A stretch of DNA of 40,123 nucleotides from Prevotella sp. UBA2739. Its GTDB lineage: Bacteria > Bacteroidota > Bacteroidia > Bacteroidales > Bacteroidaceae. Made by a program: the position numbers and the translations under genes. The DNA lies in assembly GCA_002353525.1 (NCBI GenBank), contig DEJV01000055.1, forward strand, positions 40,783 through 80,905. The letters run 5' to 3'. Shown in pieces: positions 32,390-40,123 of the stretch. The notes below the pieces were generated by a model that was not told the DNA's origin, searched no databases, and saw only the letters and a list, made by a program, of their open reading frames with translations. The first letter of the stretch is position 1. Each line of letters starts with the position of its first letter.

Positions 32390-33643
32390 ATGGACAGAGT
32401 GATAGAAAAGACAAAGACACAAAGGCTGATGAAGTATTGGCCATACATGGGTGTTGCGTGCCTGGTATTAGCTGTTGGCTGCTGGCTCGTGTTTGGCAGT
32501 CATGCCTCAACGCTGAAAGTCAACAAGGACGAACTGACCGTCAGCGAAGTGCAACAGGCCGAGTTTAAGGACTATGTGCGTACCAACGGACAGGTGCTGC
32601 CCATACAGGTGGTGCAGATATCGCCCGAAGAGGGTGGCATCGTGATGGAGAAGGTGGCCGAGGAGGGAGCCCACGTCAAGAAAGGCGATGTCATCGTGCG
32701 CCTTTCCAACTCGAACCTCGACCTGCAGATTCTGAATGCCGAAGCCGAACTGGCCGAAAAGCAGAACCTGCTGCGCAATACACAGGTGGCCATGCAGCAA
32801 GACCGCCTGAACAACCAGACGGAACAGGCACAACTCGATATGGACACGCAGCGCAAGCAGCGCACTTTTGAACAGAACAAACGGCTGTTCCGTGAGAAAC
32901 TCATCAGCCGTGAAGACTATGTACAGTCGCAAGAAGACTACCAACTGTCGGCCAAGAAGCGTTCTTTGGTAAGCAAACGCCTGAAGCAGGACAGCATCTA
33001 CCGCACCGTTCAGATGGATCAGATGGAGGACAACCTGCAAAACATGCGTCGCAACGTCGTACTAGTCCGTCAGCGTAAAGACAAACTGGAGGTGCGCTCG
33101 GCCATCGATGGCGAACTGGGTCTGCTCGATGTGGAGTTGGGCCAGAGCATCCAGCCCGGTCAGAAGATTGGCCAGCTGAACGACCTCTCTGACTATAAGG
33201 TGCAGGCCCAGATTGATGAGCACTACATCGACCGCGTGCGCCAAGGGCTCACCGCCACCTTTACCCGTGGCGACAAGCAATACCAGCTGCAGGTGCGCAA
33301 GGTCTATCCCGAGGTGCGCGAGGGCAAGTTCCGCTGCGACTTCATCTTCCGTGGCGAGCGTCCGGAAAACATCCGCACAGGCCAGACCTACTACATCGAC
33401 CTCGAACTGGGTCAGCCCGAGCAGGCCGTGCTCATCCCGCGCGGCACCTTCTTCCAGACCACGGGCGGACAGTGGATATTCGTGCTCGACAAAAGTGGTA
33501 CGAAAGCCTATCGCCGAGATGTCCGTATTGGTCGTCAGAACCCTCAGTATTACGAAGTGCTTGAAGGCCTGGAGCCTGGCGAACGCGTCATCACCAGCGG
33601 CTACGAAGCGTTCAAGGACAACGAGGTGCTGGTACTGAAATGA
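32390..33643 (+). CDS. Membrane-fusion (HlyD/MacA-type) periplasmic adaptor
   Basis: The 417-residue protein has a cytoplasmic tail and a single N-terminal TM anchor (about 19-36). A biotinyl-lipoyl-like segment follows (VVQISPEEGGIVMEKVAEEGAHVKKGDVIVRL), then a long alpha-helical hairpin (about 105-225, rich in Q, K, E and L), the return lipoyl half (VRSAIDGELGLLDVELGQSIQPGQKIGQL), a beta-barrel and a membrane-proximal domain (VLEGLEPGERVITSG). It links the TolC duct to an inner-membrane transporter. It follows tolC by 20 bp and precedes the FtsX-type permease by 31 bp, so the three form one transcription unit. Confidence 0.92.
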   Translation: MDRVIEKTKTQRLMKYWPYMGVACLVLAVGCWLVFGSHASTLKVNKDELTVSEVQQAEFKDYVRTNGQVLPIQVVQISPEEGGIVMEKVAEEGAHVKKGDVIVRLSNSNLDLQILNAEAELAEKQNLLRNTQVAMQQDRLNNQTEQAQLDMDTQRKQRTFEQNKRLFREKLISREDYVQSQEDYQLSAKKRSLVSKRLKQDSIYRTVQMDQMEDNLQNMRRNVVLVRQRKDKLEVRSAIDGELGLLDVELGQSIQPGQKIGQLNDLSDYKVQAQIDEHYIDRVRQGLTATFTRGDKQYQLQVRKVYPEVREGKFRCDFIFRGERPENIRTGQTYYIDLELGQPEQAVLIPRGTFFQTTGGQWIFVLDKSGTKAYRRDVRIGRQNPQYYEVLEGLEPGERVITSGYEAFKDNEVLVLK

Positions 33644-33674
33644 CAATTGAAAACTATTAAATATTTTTTCGTAC

Positions 33675-36104
33675 ATGATTGACATATTAAGAAACATGCT
33701 TTACATGGCGCGTCGCTTCAAGACGGCGACGGCGCTGAACTTCCTGGGGCTCGTGGTGGCCTTCGCTGCCTTCTACCTGCTGATGACGCAGGTGGTGTAC
33801 AACCGCTCTTATAATGCGAGCATCCCTGATGGTGAACGCGTGTTCCGATTTGAGGCGAAGATGGGGACAGACTCTCCGTGGGGCATCAATTGCAACCGGC
33901 CTGTGAATGCCATCCTGTCGGAGATGCCGCAAGTAGAGGCGATGACCGAACTGGCCACTTGGGTGCAGACGCGCGAGTTCTTGGTTGGCGCGTCAGCGGG
34001 AACGGGCGACGGCTCGTCGGGAATGAGTGTGGTGGAGCATTCATGCGTAGGCTCTAACCTGACACCCTTCGGAGCCATCTCCGCGCGGTGTCTCGACGGA
34101 AAACTGAGTTGGGACGAATATAGCGACCGAACACTCATCATACCGGCATCACTAGCCAAGAAGCTATTCGGGCGCACGGATGTGGCCGGACAGCCGCTGT
34201 ACTCGAAGACGGACACGCTGACCGTCCGCGGTGTCTATGAAGACTTCCCAGACAACTGCTCACTGAAGAACCACGTGCTCTATGCTACGCAAAACAACCT
34301 TCAGGACTGGGGTGAGTGGAGCTATAATGCCTACGTGAAACTGCGTGAGGGCGTCGACGCCGAGGCGATGATGCAGGGCTTCTCCAAGCAGTTCAAGGAA
34401 CTGATGTGGAAGCAACAGTGGGGCGGAGCACTTGCAGCCGGAGAGGTCAACGAAGGCCAGGAGAAAGAGGTGCGTGCCATGTTCGACAGGCAGTTCGACA
34501 GTCAGGGCTATCGGCTGACGCCCATCCGCGACACCTATTTCTCAGGTGTCTCCAGCGAAGACAAGGGTAATCCCGCCATGCTCTTTATCCTGGAGCTGGC
34601 CTGTGCTTTGGTCATTGTCATTGCTGCCATCAACTTCCTGAATTTCGTCTTGGCCGAGAGCCCTATGCGCATCAAGAGCGTGAACACCCGTCGTGTGCTG
34701 GGCGAGGGGCTGGCAACACTGCGAATAAGAATCATAGCTGAGACGGTGCTGACGGCATTAGTGGCCTGTGGAGTGGCTTTGGTCGTATGTGCCGTCATTG
34801 GCAAAGAGCCGTCGGAACTGTTGTTAGGCTCAATAGCCCTCGGCGACCATACCGTCCTTCTGGCAATCATGGTGTTGCTGGCTGTTGCAGTGGGTATTGT
34901 GGCTGGTGCTTATCCTGCATTCTTCGTCACGTCGTTCCAGCCTGCATTAGTGCTAAAGGGCTCGTTCGGACTGACACCTAAGGGACGCAAATTGCGCTCC
35001 GTGCTCGTTGCGCTGCAACTGGGCATAGCCCTGCTCATGGTGACCTATATCAGCATTCTGCTCATGCAGAGCCGCTACATCTACCAGAGCGACTACGGTT
35101 TCGACAAGGACGAGGTCATCTACGCACGACTCACCGAAGAGCATTTCGGCAAGAAAGATGCCATCCGGGCTGAATTGTTGCAACAGAGCGGCGTCGCTGA
35201 TGTCAGTTTCTCCAACTTTGTGCTGGGCTTGCAAGATGACTACATGGGGTGGGGACGTGGTGATAATGACCATCGAATCACGTTCACCAGTATGCCCGTC
35301 GACTGGCGCTACCTTCGCACCATGGGCATCAAGGTCATAGAGGGCCGCGACTTCACAGAGCACGACGGCGACTGCTACATCATCAACGAGGCGGCCCGCC
35401 GTCAGTGGCCCTGGGTAGAGATGGACAAAAAGCTGTTGGACAATGACTTCCCCGTCATCGGCGTCTGCGAGGACATCCGATATGCGTCCACTCGCAAAGA
35501 CCGTCATCAGGAACCGCTGGCTTTCGTTATTATGGGCGAGTCATTCAAGGAGTGGGGCGACCGGCTGGGCATTGTCAACATCCGTGTCGCTGCGGGTATT
35601 GACAAGGTTGCTCTCCGCCGGCAGATCAGCGATATACTGACCAGAATGGGCAGTGGTGAACAGGTGGAGGCCAAGTTTCTCGACCAGAAACTGGAGGATC
35701 TTTATCAAGAAGAGTTCCGCTTCATTCAGCAGGTGGGATGGTTTTCCGCCATCTGTCTTATCATTGCCCTCATCGGTGTGTTCTGCATGACCATGTTCGA
35801 GACGGAGTATCGCCGCAAGGAGATTGGCATCCGCAAGGTGTTTGGCTCTTCTACAAAGGAGATTCTGCTGATGTTCTGTCGCCACTATACCTGGCTGATC
35901 GCAGTCAGTTTCATCGTTGCCGCTCCTATAGCGTGGTATCTCGGCCGTCAGTGGTTGGAGAACTTCGCCGAGCGCACGCCAGTCTACTGGTGGATATTCC
36001 CGCTCAGTTTGCTCATGGTAGGCATCATCACGATGACCACCGTCATCATCCAGAGCTGGCGCACTGCCAACGAGAACCCCATCAATAGCATCAAGACGGA
36101 GTGA
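33675..36104 (+). CDS. FtsX/MacB-type ABC transporter permease (first copy)
   Basis: The 809-residue protein has an N-terminal TM (about 20-40), a MacB-like periplasmic domain and a first FtsX block with three TM segments (about 300-430). A central TM (about 440-460), a second periplasmic domain and a C-terminal FtsX block (about 690-805) with YRRKEIGIRKVFGSSTKEILLMF follow. The end is ENPINSIKTE. MacB-type permeases work with a separate or fused ATPase and act mechanically across the envelope, exporting peptides, lipoproteins or drugs. No Walker A motif is present in this protein and no ATPase gene lies in the operon. It is a paralogue of the permease at 37536-39911. Confidence 0.92.
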   Translation: MIDILRNMLYMARRFKTATALNFLGLVVAFAAFYLLMTQVVYNRSYNASIPDGERVFRFEAKMGTDSPWGINCNRPVNAILSEMPQVEAMTELATWVQTREFLVGASAGTGDGSSGMSVVEHSCVGSNLTPFGAISARCLDGKLSWDEYSDRTLIIPASLAKKLFGRTDVAGQPLYSKTDTLTVRGVYEDFPDNCSLKNHVLYATQNNLQDWGEWSYNAYVKLREGVDAEAMMQGFSKQFKELMWKQQWGGALAAGEVNEGQEKEVRAMFDRQFDSQGYRLTPIRDTYFSGVSSEDKGNPAMLFILELACALVIVIAAINFLNFVLAESPMRIKSVNTRRVLGEGLATLRIRIIAETVLTALVACGVALVVCAVIGKEPSELLLGSIALGDHTVLLAIMVLLAVAVGIVAGAYPAFFVTSFQPALVLKGSFGLTPKGRKLRSVLVALQLGIALLMVTYISILLMQSRYIYQSDYGFDKDEVIYARLTEEHFGKKDAIRAELLQQSGVADVSFSNFVLGLQDDYMGWGRGDNDHRITFTSMPVDWRYLRTMGIKVIEGRDFTEHDGDCYIINEAARRQWPWVEMDKKLLDNDFPVIGVCEDIRYASTRKDRHQEPLAFVIMGESFKEWGDRLGIVNIRVAAGIDKVALRRQISDILTRMGSGEQVEAKFLDQKLEDLYQEEFRFIQQVGWFSAICLIIALIGVFCMTMFETEYRRKEIGIRKVFGSSTKEILLMFCRHYTWLIAVSFIVAAPIAWYLGRQWLENFAERTPVYWWIFPLSLLMVGIITMTTVIIQSWRTANENPINSIKTE

Positions 36105-36281
36105 CAAGTCTTCGCACCCTCGTACCTCCGAACCTCAAAATGAATAACGTAAAGAAGAATCAACGTGAATTAAAAATAAGTTTCATCAGCGTCAACCTTT
36201 ATTGTGAATAAGGCTACAAGTAGTCTGTCAAAATCGTTAAGTACAAACAAAAAAATGTTAAATCTCAGTACCAAAATCAAG

Positions 36282-36432
36282 TCCAAGTTTTGGTACTGTC
36301 AGTACCAAACGTTGGTACGCACGCTACCAAGCACCGGTAGCCAGGCTACCAAGCATTGGTACGGCTACAAAGCATTTGTACGGACGCTACAAAGCATCTG
36401 TACGCACAGTACAAGGCATCTGTACGCATAGA
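36282..36432. repeat. Array 3: seven 22-bp dyad units
   Basis: Units begin at 36282, 36304, 36326, 36348, 36367, 36389 and 36411 (22 bp, except one 19-bp unit). Each has dyad symmetry such as ACCAA-ACG-TTGGT and ACAAA-GCA-TTTGT, so a change in one arm is matched in the other, plus a spacer like ACGNACGCT. The last units drift (CTTGT is not restored). It lies in the 571-bp non-coding stretch 36105-36675. The portion 36105-36281 shows nothing I can name; 36433-36675 holds a direct-repeat pair (36456-36503). Confidence 0.8.
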
Positions 36433-36455
36433 CAGGACTCTTTTCTCTGTATGAA

Positions 36456-36503
36456 GCTGAAACAATAGACAGTTATTTCACTGTTATGCTGAATTAATAG
36501 ACA
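36456..36503. repeat. Direct repeat GCTGAAnnAATAGACA, 32 bp apart
   Basis: GCTGAAACAATAGACA (36456-36471) and GCTGAATTAATAGACA (36488-36503) are spaced by 32 bp, about three helical turns, upstream of the barrel gene. CAGAC-N6-GTCTG lies nearby at about 36537-36552. These could be operator sites; no protein is assigned. Confidence 0.4.
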
Positions 36504-36675
36504 CATCGATATCTTCTACGGACTTATAGGACTCCAGACGGTATTGTCTGAACTCCTGAACTACGAGAATAGTTGGGAATATACGAAACTTAAAGTTTTT
36601 TAACACCGCCACATGCAAGAACTTTTCTTTTGCGAGTTTACTCTGACAGAATACAATCAATATAAAAAAGATATC

Positions 36676-37413
36676 ATGAACAAACTAAGAAAAGCAATGA
36701 TTGGAGCAGTGCTCTGCGCACTTCCCCTTATGGCAAGCGGTCAGGACATCCATTGGCAGGCACGTGGCGGCATCGGCTGTTCCAGCGTCTTCGCAGGCGT
36801 AACGAATATCAAAGACCGAATGGGATTCCACGTAGGTGGCGGAGCCGACATCGGACTGTCGAAGAATGGCGTCTGGCGTTTCCAGCCTTCCCTCCAATTC
36901 GTGAGGAAAGGTTGGAAGTTTGATGGCTTCTACGGCAATGAACAAATCATGGAGGCACAGTATGGCACACGGCTCGACTACCTGCAGCTGCCGTTACAGA
37001 TGGCTGCCCGCCTGAGATTGGGCAAAGATTGCTTCCTCACCTTCCGCAGTGGCGGCTACGTGGCCTATGGGCTAAGTGGCAAGACCCACATGAACGTGCT
37101 GAACACCGATCACAGCGAGACATTCGGCGTGAACCACTTCAGCCGTCCCTTCGATTTCAACTCATGTGCCTACGACAAGGAAAACCGCAAGGTGGGCTAT
37201 CCGTCGTTCAACCGTTGGGATGCTGGCGCGTATGGCGGCATGGACCTGACGGTCGGCCACATCATCATCGGCTATAACGTAGCCGTCGGACTGACAAAAG
37301 TCTGCAATGCCGGTTTTATGGGCAATCCTGTGGGTAACGCCGCCACCGCCGTCCTCTTAGGCGCTTACCCCAAGAACATCTCGGCAGACCTCTCCATCGG
37401 CTATCAGTTCTGA
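36676..37413 (+). CDS. PorT-like outer-membrane beta-barrel protein
   Basis: The 245-residue protein has a signal peptide (MNKLRKAMIGAVLCALPLMASG) and alternating amphipathic strands characteristic of the small eight-stranded OMP_b-brl/PorT family (WQARGGIGCSSVFAG, GFHVGGGADIGLSKNG, LDYLQLPLQMAARLRLG, and the last strand ISADLSIGYQF). ATG 36676 is chosen because the signal peptide begins there; the open frame extends to 36613. The function is unknown beyond being an outer-membrane barrel. It sits between the two permease genes and is followed by a hairpin terminator (37464-37500). Confidence 0.85.
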   Translation: MNKLRKAMIGAVLCALPLMASGQDIHWQARGGIGCSSVFAGVTNIKDRMGFHVGGGADIGLSKNGVWRFQPSLQFVRKGWKFDGFYGNEQIMEAQYGTRLDYLQLPLQMAARLRLGKDCFLTFRSGGYVAYGLSGKTHMNVLNTDHSETFGVNHFSRPFDFNSCAYDKENRKVGYPSFNRWDAGAYGGMDLTVGHIIIGYNVAVGLTKVCNAGFMGNPVGNAATAVLLGAYPKNISADLSIGYQF

Positions 37414-37417
37414 CAAC

Positions 37418-37457
37418 TGTCTAAAAATCATACGCCAAAGTGTCTAATTTTTAGACA
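37418..37457. promoter_or_regulatory. Two-element operator B upstream of the second permease
   Basis: TGTCTAAAAATCATACG (37418-37434) is identical to element 1 of operator A over 17 bp. The palindromic element 2, TGTCTAATTTTTAGACA (37441-37457), starts 23 bp later. The -7 box lies 66 bp from the start of element 2, exactly as at the tolC operon. Confidence 0.75.
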
Positions 37458-37463
37458 ATCAGC

Positions 37464-37500
37464 ATCCGCCAGGGCCAAAAACCTTGGCGGATTTGTTTTA
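37464..37500 (+). terminator. Intrinsic terminator of the PorT-like gene
   Basis: ATCCGCCA-GG ... CC-T-TGGCGGAT (37464-37492) is followed by TTGTTTTA. It lies 50 bp after the barrel stop codon and, unusually, between operator B and the promoter of the next gene. Confidence 0.7.
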
Positions 37501-37514
37501 TTGCCGTACTTTTG
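37484..37514 (+). promoter_or_regulatory. Promoter of the second permease gene
   Basis: TACTTTTG at 37507-37514 is a -7 box; TTGG at 37484 is a possible -33 element. The predicted start (about 37518-37521) excludes the upstream TTG start at 37512 and supports ATG 37536. Confidence 0.65.
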
Positions 37515-37535
37515 CAGCAACAAAACGTAAATGAT

Positions 37536-39911
37536 ATGAAGAGTTATTTCAGATTCCTGTCGCGCAACAAGCTATATACCTTTATAAATATAGCAGGGTT
37601 GGTGGTGTCGCTGATGTTCATCATCCTCATGGGTGACTATACGTGGCGACAGTACAGCATCGACTCGTGGCACAAGAATGCCGACCGCATCTATCTGGTA
37701 GGTAATCAGGAAGGATTTGCCATGTGGCCTGAAGCGGTGAAGGGTATCAGGGATATGTGTCCTGAGGTGGAACAGACCTGCTGTGTGCTGAGCCAGAAGG
37801 GAAGGATTAAGTATGGTCAACAGGAAGTGACAGAAGCGGAGAATGAGCACACCACCATTATGCTGGCAGACTCTACATTCTTCCAGTTCTTCGATTTCCC
37901 GCTACTGGAGGGCGACAGGCTGACGGCTCTTGATGCCCCAGACAAATGTGTCATCACTGAACGTCTGGCCCGACGATTGTTTGGAGATAAAGACCCCATA
38001 GGCGAGTCATTGCAGATTGTAGGCGAATGTGAAAGCGACTATGTAAAGGACGATTACGACAGTACGCTGGTCTATACAGTAAGCGCAGTAGTCAGGGACT
38101 TGGATCATACGGTATTACCCAATGAAACACAGGTGATAGCCAGCATGGAGCGCTATCCGCAGTTGGTGGGCTATCATTTCTTTAATTATAACTTCGCCGC
38201 GACTGCGTTTAGTACATGCAAGGCTTTCTTCATGCTTCGTCCTGGCATGACGCTCGAGAGTAAGAAGAAAACCATTGATGACTATATTAAAAAGAACTTC
38301 AATCCTATCATGAGTGAGCACAAAACTAGCCTGACGGCACTGAAGGATGTGATGTTTGCGCCGCAAAACAACGGGAAAGACCTTATGAAGGGCGATAAGT
38401 TGCGGCTGCACATTCTGCTGGCTGCGGTGCTGATTCTCCTTTTCTTTGCCATCACCAACTATATCAATCTGACAATTGCCAACACAGGCTTCCGTGCGAA
38501 GGAGATGGCTACCAGAAAGTTGTTTGGTAGCAGTCAACTGCGTGTGTCACTCAAATTGATTCTTGAATCGACATTGATGGTGACCCTCTCTTTTGTGATT
38601 GGCCTTTTCTTAGCGATATGTCTTCAGGATGATGCAGCCAACCTGTTCAGGGGAAAAATATCCCTGCTTGATGATATTAATTTGGTAAGTGTCAGTATAA
38701 GTCTTGCCTTTATTCTACTGACAGGTGTCATTTCGGGCATTCTGCCCTCCTTTCATCTCTCGCGTTATCAGCCGATTGACATTGTGAAAGGCAACTTTCG
38801 CTTCCATTCCAAGATGGTGCTGGGACGCTTGTTCATCATCCTGCAGAACGTGATAACCATGACGATGCTTACAGCATCGCTCGTCATCTGGCTGCAACTG
38901 AATCACCTGATTCATGTGCCACGCGGATTCGATACAGAGAACCTCTTCTGTATTATGAGTCCAGATGGTAAAAGTCAGATTATTGGCAATCAATTGACCA
39001 AGATGCCGTTTGTTGAGAAAATCGGCACATATGAGGGCGGGCTCTTCAATTACAATTTCCCCAGTGCAATGACTATTATACGGGGCGATAATTACCTGAT
39101 GCTATTCTGTACATCTATGGATCAGCGCTCTTTCGACCTCCTGGGACTGAAAATCATCAAGGATTATGGTTCTGCCAATGGTGGATACTACTTCACGGAA
39201 AAAGCCTTGCACCAGTTGGGATATACCGATGAGACGCGCGAAATAGACTGGGGAACAGGCAGTAAGGATCCTATTGCCGGTGTGCTTAATGACATCCAGT
39301 TGGCCAATGTGTTGAATGCCGAAGTGCCACCCTTTGCCATCCTGATACAAAAGGACAAGGAATTTCCAGATTACATGGTAAAGACAAATGGCGATAAGAA
39401 AGCAAAGGCCGCTTTTCAGGAAATGGTTGGAAAGTTGGAAGACCCTGATGCCAAGAAGGTGCATGGCCTTGAGAGAGTGCAGAGTATTGAGGAATCTATA
39501 GAAAAAGCGTTTGAGAATGAGCAAAACACGCTGCGCATCGTCTCCCTCTTCACCCTTATTGCCATCGTCATCTCGGTGCTGGGCTACGTGGGGCTGTCGC
39601 TCTTTTTCATCCGCCAGCGCAAGAAGGAAATAGCCATCCGCAAGGTGATGGGCTCCACTTCAGGAGAGATCCTGCTGCTGATGCTCCGCACCTTCTCCGT
39701 ACCCATGCTGGTGTCGTTTGTCATCGCCGTACCCATCTCCTATTATATCATGAGTGACTGGCTCTCGAACTTCTCCTATCGCATCGCGCTCAGCCCCTGG
39801 ATATTCGCTGTTGCCGGGTCGGTCTGCCTCATCATCTCCCTGCTCACCGTCGTCATCCAGAGCTGGCGCGCTGCTTCTGAGAATCCCGTAAAGAATATCA
39901 AGACGGAGTAA
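37536..39911 (+). CDS. FtsX/MacB-type ABC transporter permease (second copy)
   Basis: From ATG 37536 (MKSYFRFLSRNKLYTFINIAG) the protein has 791 residues with the same plan as the 33675 permease. It has an N-terminal TM (about 11-30), a MacB periplasmic domain, FtsX TM blocks in the middle and at the C-terminus (QRKKEIAIRKVMGSTSGEILLLM), and the end ASENPVKNIKTE. The two proteins are clearly paralogous but not close copies. It has its own promoter with the same operator as the tolC operon, so both permeases are expected in one regulon. No ATPase is encoded with it. Confidence 0.92.
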   Translation: MKSYFRFLSRNKLYTFINIAGLVVSLMFIILMGDYTWRQYSIDSWHKNADRIYLVGNQEGFAMWPEAVKGIRDMCPEVEQTCCVLSQKGRIKYGQQEVTEAENEHTTIMLADSTFFQFFDFPLLEGDRLTALDAPDKCVITERLARRLFGDKDPIGESLQIVGECESDYVKDDYDSTLVYTVSAVVRDLDHTVLPNETQVIASMERYPQLVGYHFFNYNFAATAFSTCKAFFMLRPGMTLESKKKTIDDYIKKNFNPIMSEHKTSLTALKDVMFAPQNNGKDLMKGDKLRLHILLAAVLILLFFAITNYINLTIANTGFRAKEMATRKLFGSSQLRVSLKLILESTLMVTLSFVIGLFLAICLQDDAANLFRGKISLLDDINLVSVSISLAFILLTGVISGILPSFHLSRYQPIDIVKGNFRFHSKMVLGRLFIILQNVITMTMLTASLVIWLQLNHLIHVPRGFDTENLFCIMSPDGKSQIIGNQLTKMPFVEKIGTYEGGLFNYNFPSAMTIIRGDNYLMLFCTSMDQRSFDLLGLKIIKDYGSANGGYYFTEKALHQLGYTDETREIDWGTGSKDPIAGVLNDIQLANVLNAEVPPFAILIQKDKEFPDYMVKTNGDKKAKAAFQEMVGKLEDPDAKKVHGLERVQSIEESIEKAFENEQNTLRIVSLFTLIAIVISVLGYVGLSLFFIRQRKKEIAIRKVMGSTSGEILLLMLRTFSVPMLVSFVIAVPISYYIMSDWLSNFSYRIALSPWIFAVAGSVCLIISLLTVVIQSWRAASENPVKNIKTE

Positions 39912-39916
39912 CTAAA

Positions 39917-39954
39917 CGGGCGAAATCTATCTGCGTATGGATAGATTTCGCCCG
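39917..39954 (+). terminator. Strong 15-bp hairpin after the second permease
   Basis: CGGGCGAAATCTATC, an 8-nt loop and GATAGATTTCGCCCG form a perfect stem. AAATATTT follows rather than a long U-run. It begins 6 bp after the stop codon and marks the end of this unit. Confidence 0.75.
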
Positions 39955-39959
39955 AAATA

Positions 39960-39991
39960 TTTGGTCGTTTGACGGAAAAGTAGTATCTTTG
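39960..39991 (+). promoter_or_regulatory. Promoter of the last gene
   Basis: TTTG at 39960-39963 and TATCTTTG at 39984-39991 with a 20-bp spacer give a good -33/-7 pair, 37 bp before ATG 40029. Confidence 0.65.
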
Positions 39992-40028
39992 GCCAAATTT
40001 TCAGTTTAATTGCAAATTTGTCCATTGT

Positions 40029-40123
40029 ATGAGTAAGACTTTAATAAGCAGAACGTTAGCATCGTCATTTTCTGACGTATTTAGTGTTTTACCCGTCATT
40101 ACGCTGACCGGACCGCGCCAATC
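40029..40123 (+). CDS. AAA-type ATPase (DUF4143-like), 3' end outside the window
   Basis: Only the first 31 codons are present: MSKTLISRTLASSFSDVFSV and then LPVITLTGPRQ, cut just before the expected GK-T/S of the P-loop. The opening LTGPRQ(S/V)GKT is typical of the large ATP-binding proteins with an AAA_14 domain and DUF4143 that are abundant in Bacteroidota. It has its own promoter and follows a strong hairpin, so it is not part of the permease unit. Confidence 0.7.
   Translation, partial: MSKTLISRTLASSFSDVFSVLPVITLTGPRQ

Noticed and set aside
36204..36431. 75-codon open frame across array 3
   Set aside because: It is created by the tandem repeat; no start context or conserved composition supports a protein.
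40029..40123. Missing ABC ATPase of the permeases
   Set aside because: The opening LTGPRQ fits DUF4143-type AAA ATPases, not ABC ATPases, and it is separated by a terminator and its own promoter.

Overview
The window looks like a chromosomal segment from a member of the Bacteroidales, most likely a Prevotella-type genus (Prevotella, Segatella, Xylanibacter). The evidence is a SusC/SusD polysaccharide-utilization locus, triple-Y-type regulators, PorT-type barrels, paired glycine-lipid acyltransferase genes, no obvious Shine-Dalgarno leaders, and repeated use of the Bacteroidota -7 promoter box TAnnTTTG. No rRNA, tRNA, CRISPR array, integrase or insertion sequence was seen.

Region 1 (1-9333, minus strand) is the start of the division and cell-wall (dcw) operon: mraZ, rsmH, ftsL, a PASTA-bearing class B PBP, murE, mraY, murD and ftsW (which runs off the left edge). 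It starts from a TAnnTTTG promoter overlapped by three 10-bp-phased GTGG boxes, which look like a MraZ autoregulatory operator. Region 2 (9334-9768) is a repeat-rich gap, followed on the plus strand by a two-gene glycine/ornithine-lipid-type acyltransferase pair (O-acyltransferase, then GNAT-like N-acyltransferase) and a secreted beta-helix protein. Region 3 (13952-15790) holds two arrays of 22-bp degenerate repeats and a lipoprotein serpin with an inhibitory-type hinge.

Region 4 (15844-29242) is a polysaccharide-utilization locus. A divergent membrane-spanning regulator (beta-propeller, Y_Y_Y, TM, coiled coil, LuxR-type HTH) faces susC, susD, a small surface lipoprotein, an unusual single-chain fusion of an alginate-lyase-fold polysaccharide lyase with a GH88 unsaturated glucuronyl hydrolase, and a GH2 enzyme. 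The catalytic residues of both halves of the fusion can be located. Together they suggest depolymerisation of a uronic-acid-containing glycan: the lyase makes 4,5-unsaturated ends, GH88 removes them, and GH2 trims a beta-linked sugar.

Region 5 (29307-39954) is a two-component system (one-TM histidine kinase and a short REC-Fis response regulator without an AAA+ domain) divergent from a TolC / membrane-fusion protein / FtsX-type permease operon. Next come a third 22-bp repeat array, a PorT-like barrel and a second FtsX-type permease. No ABC ATPase gene is present. A 40-bp two-element operator occurs twice, upstream of the tolC operon and of the second permease, each time exactly 66 bp from the -7 box. 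It is the best candidate binding site for the adjacent response regulator. A strong hairpin closes the region, and the window ends in the first codons of an AAA-type ATPase gene (DUF4143-like).
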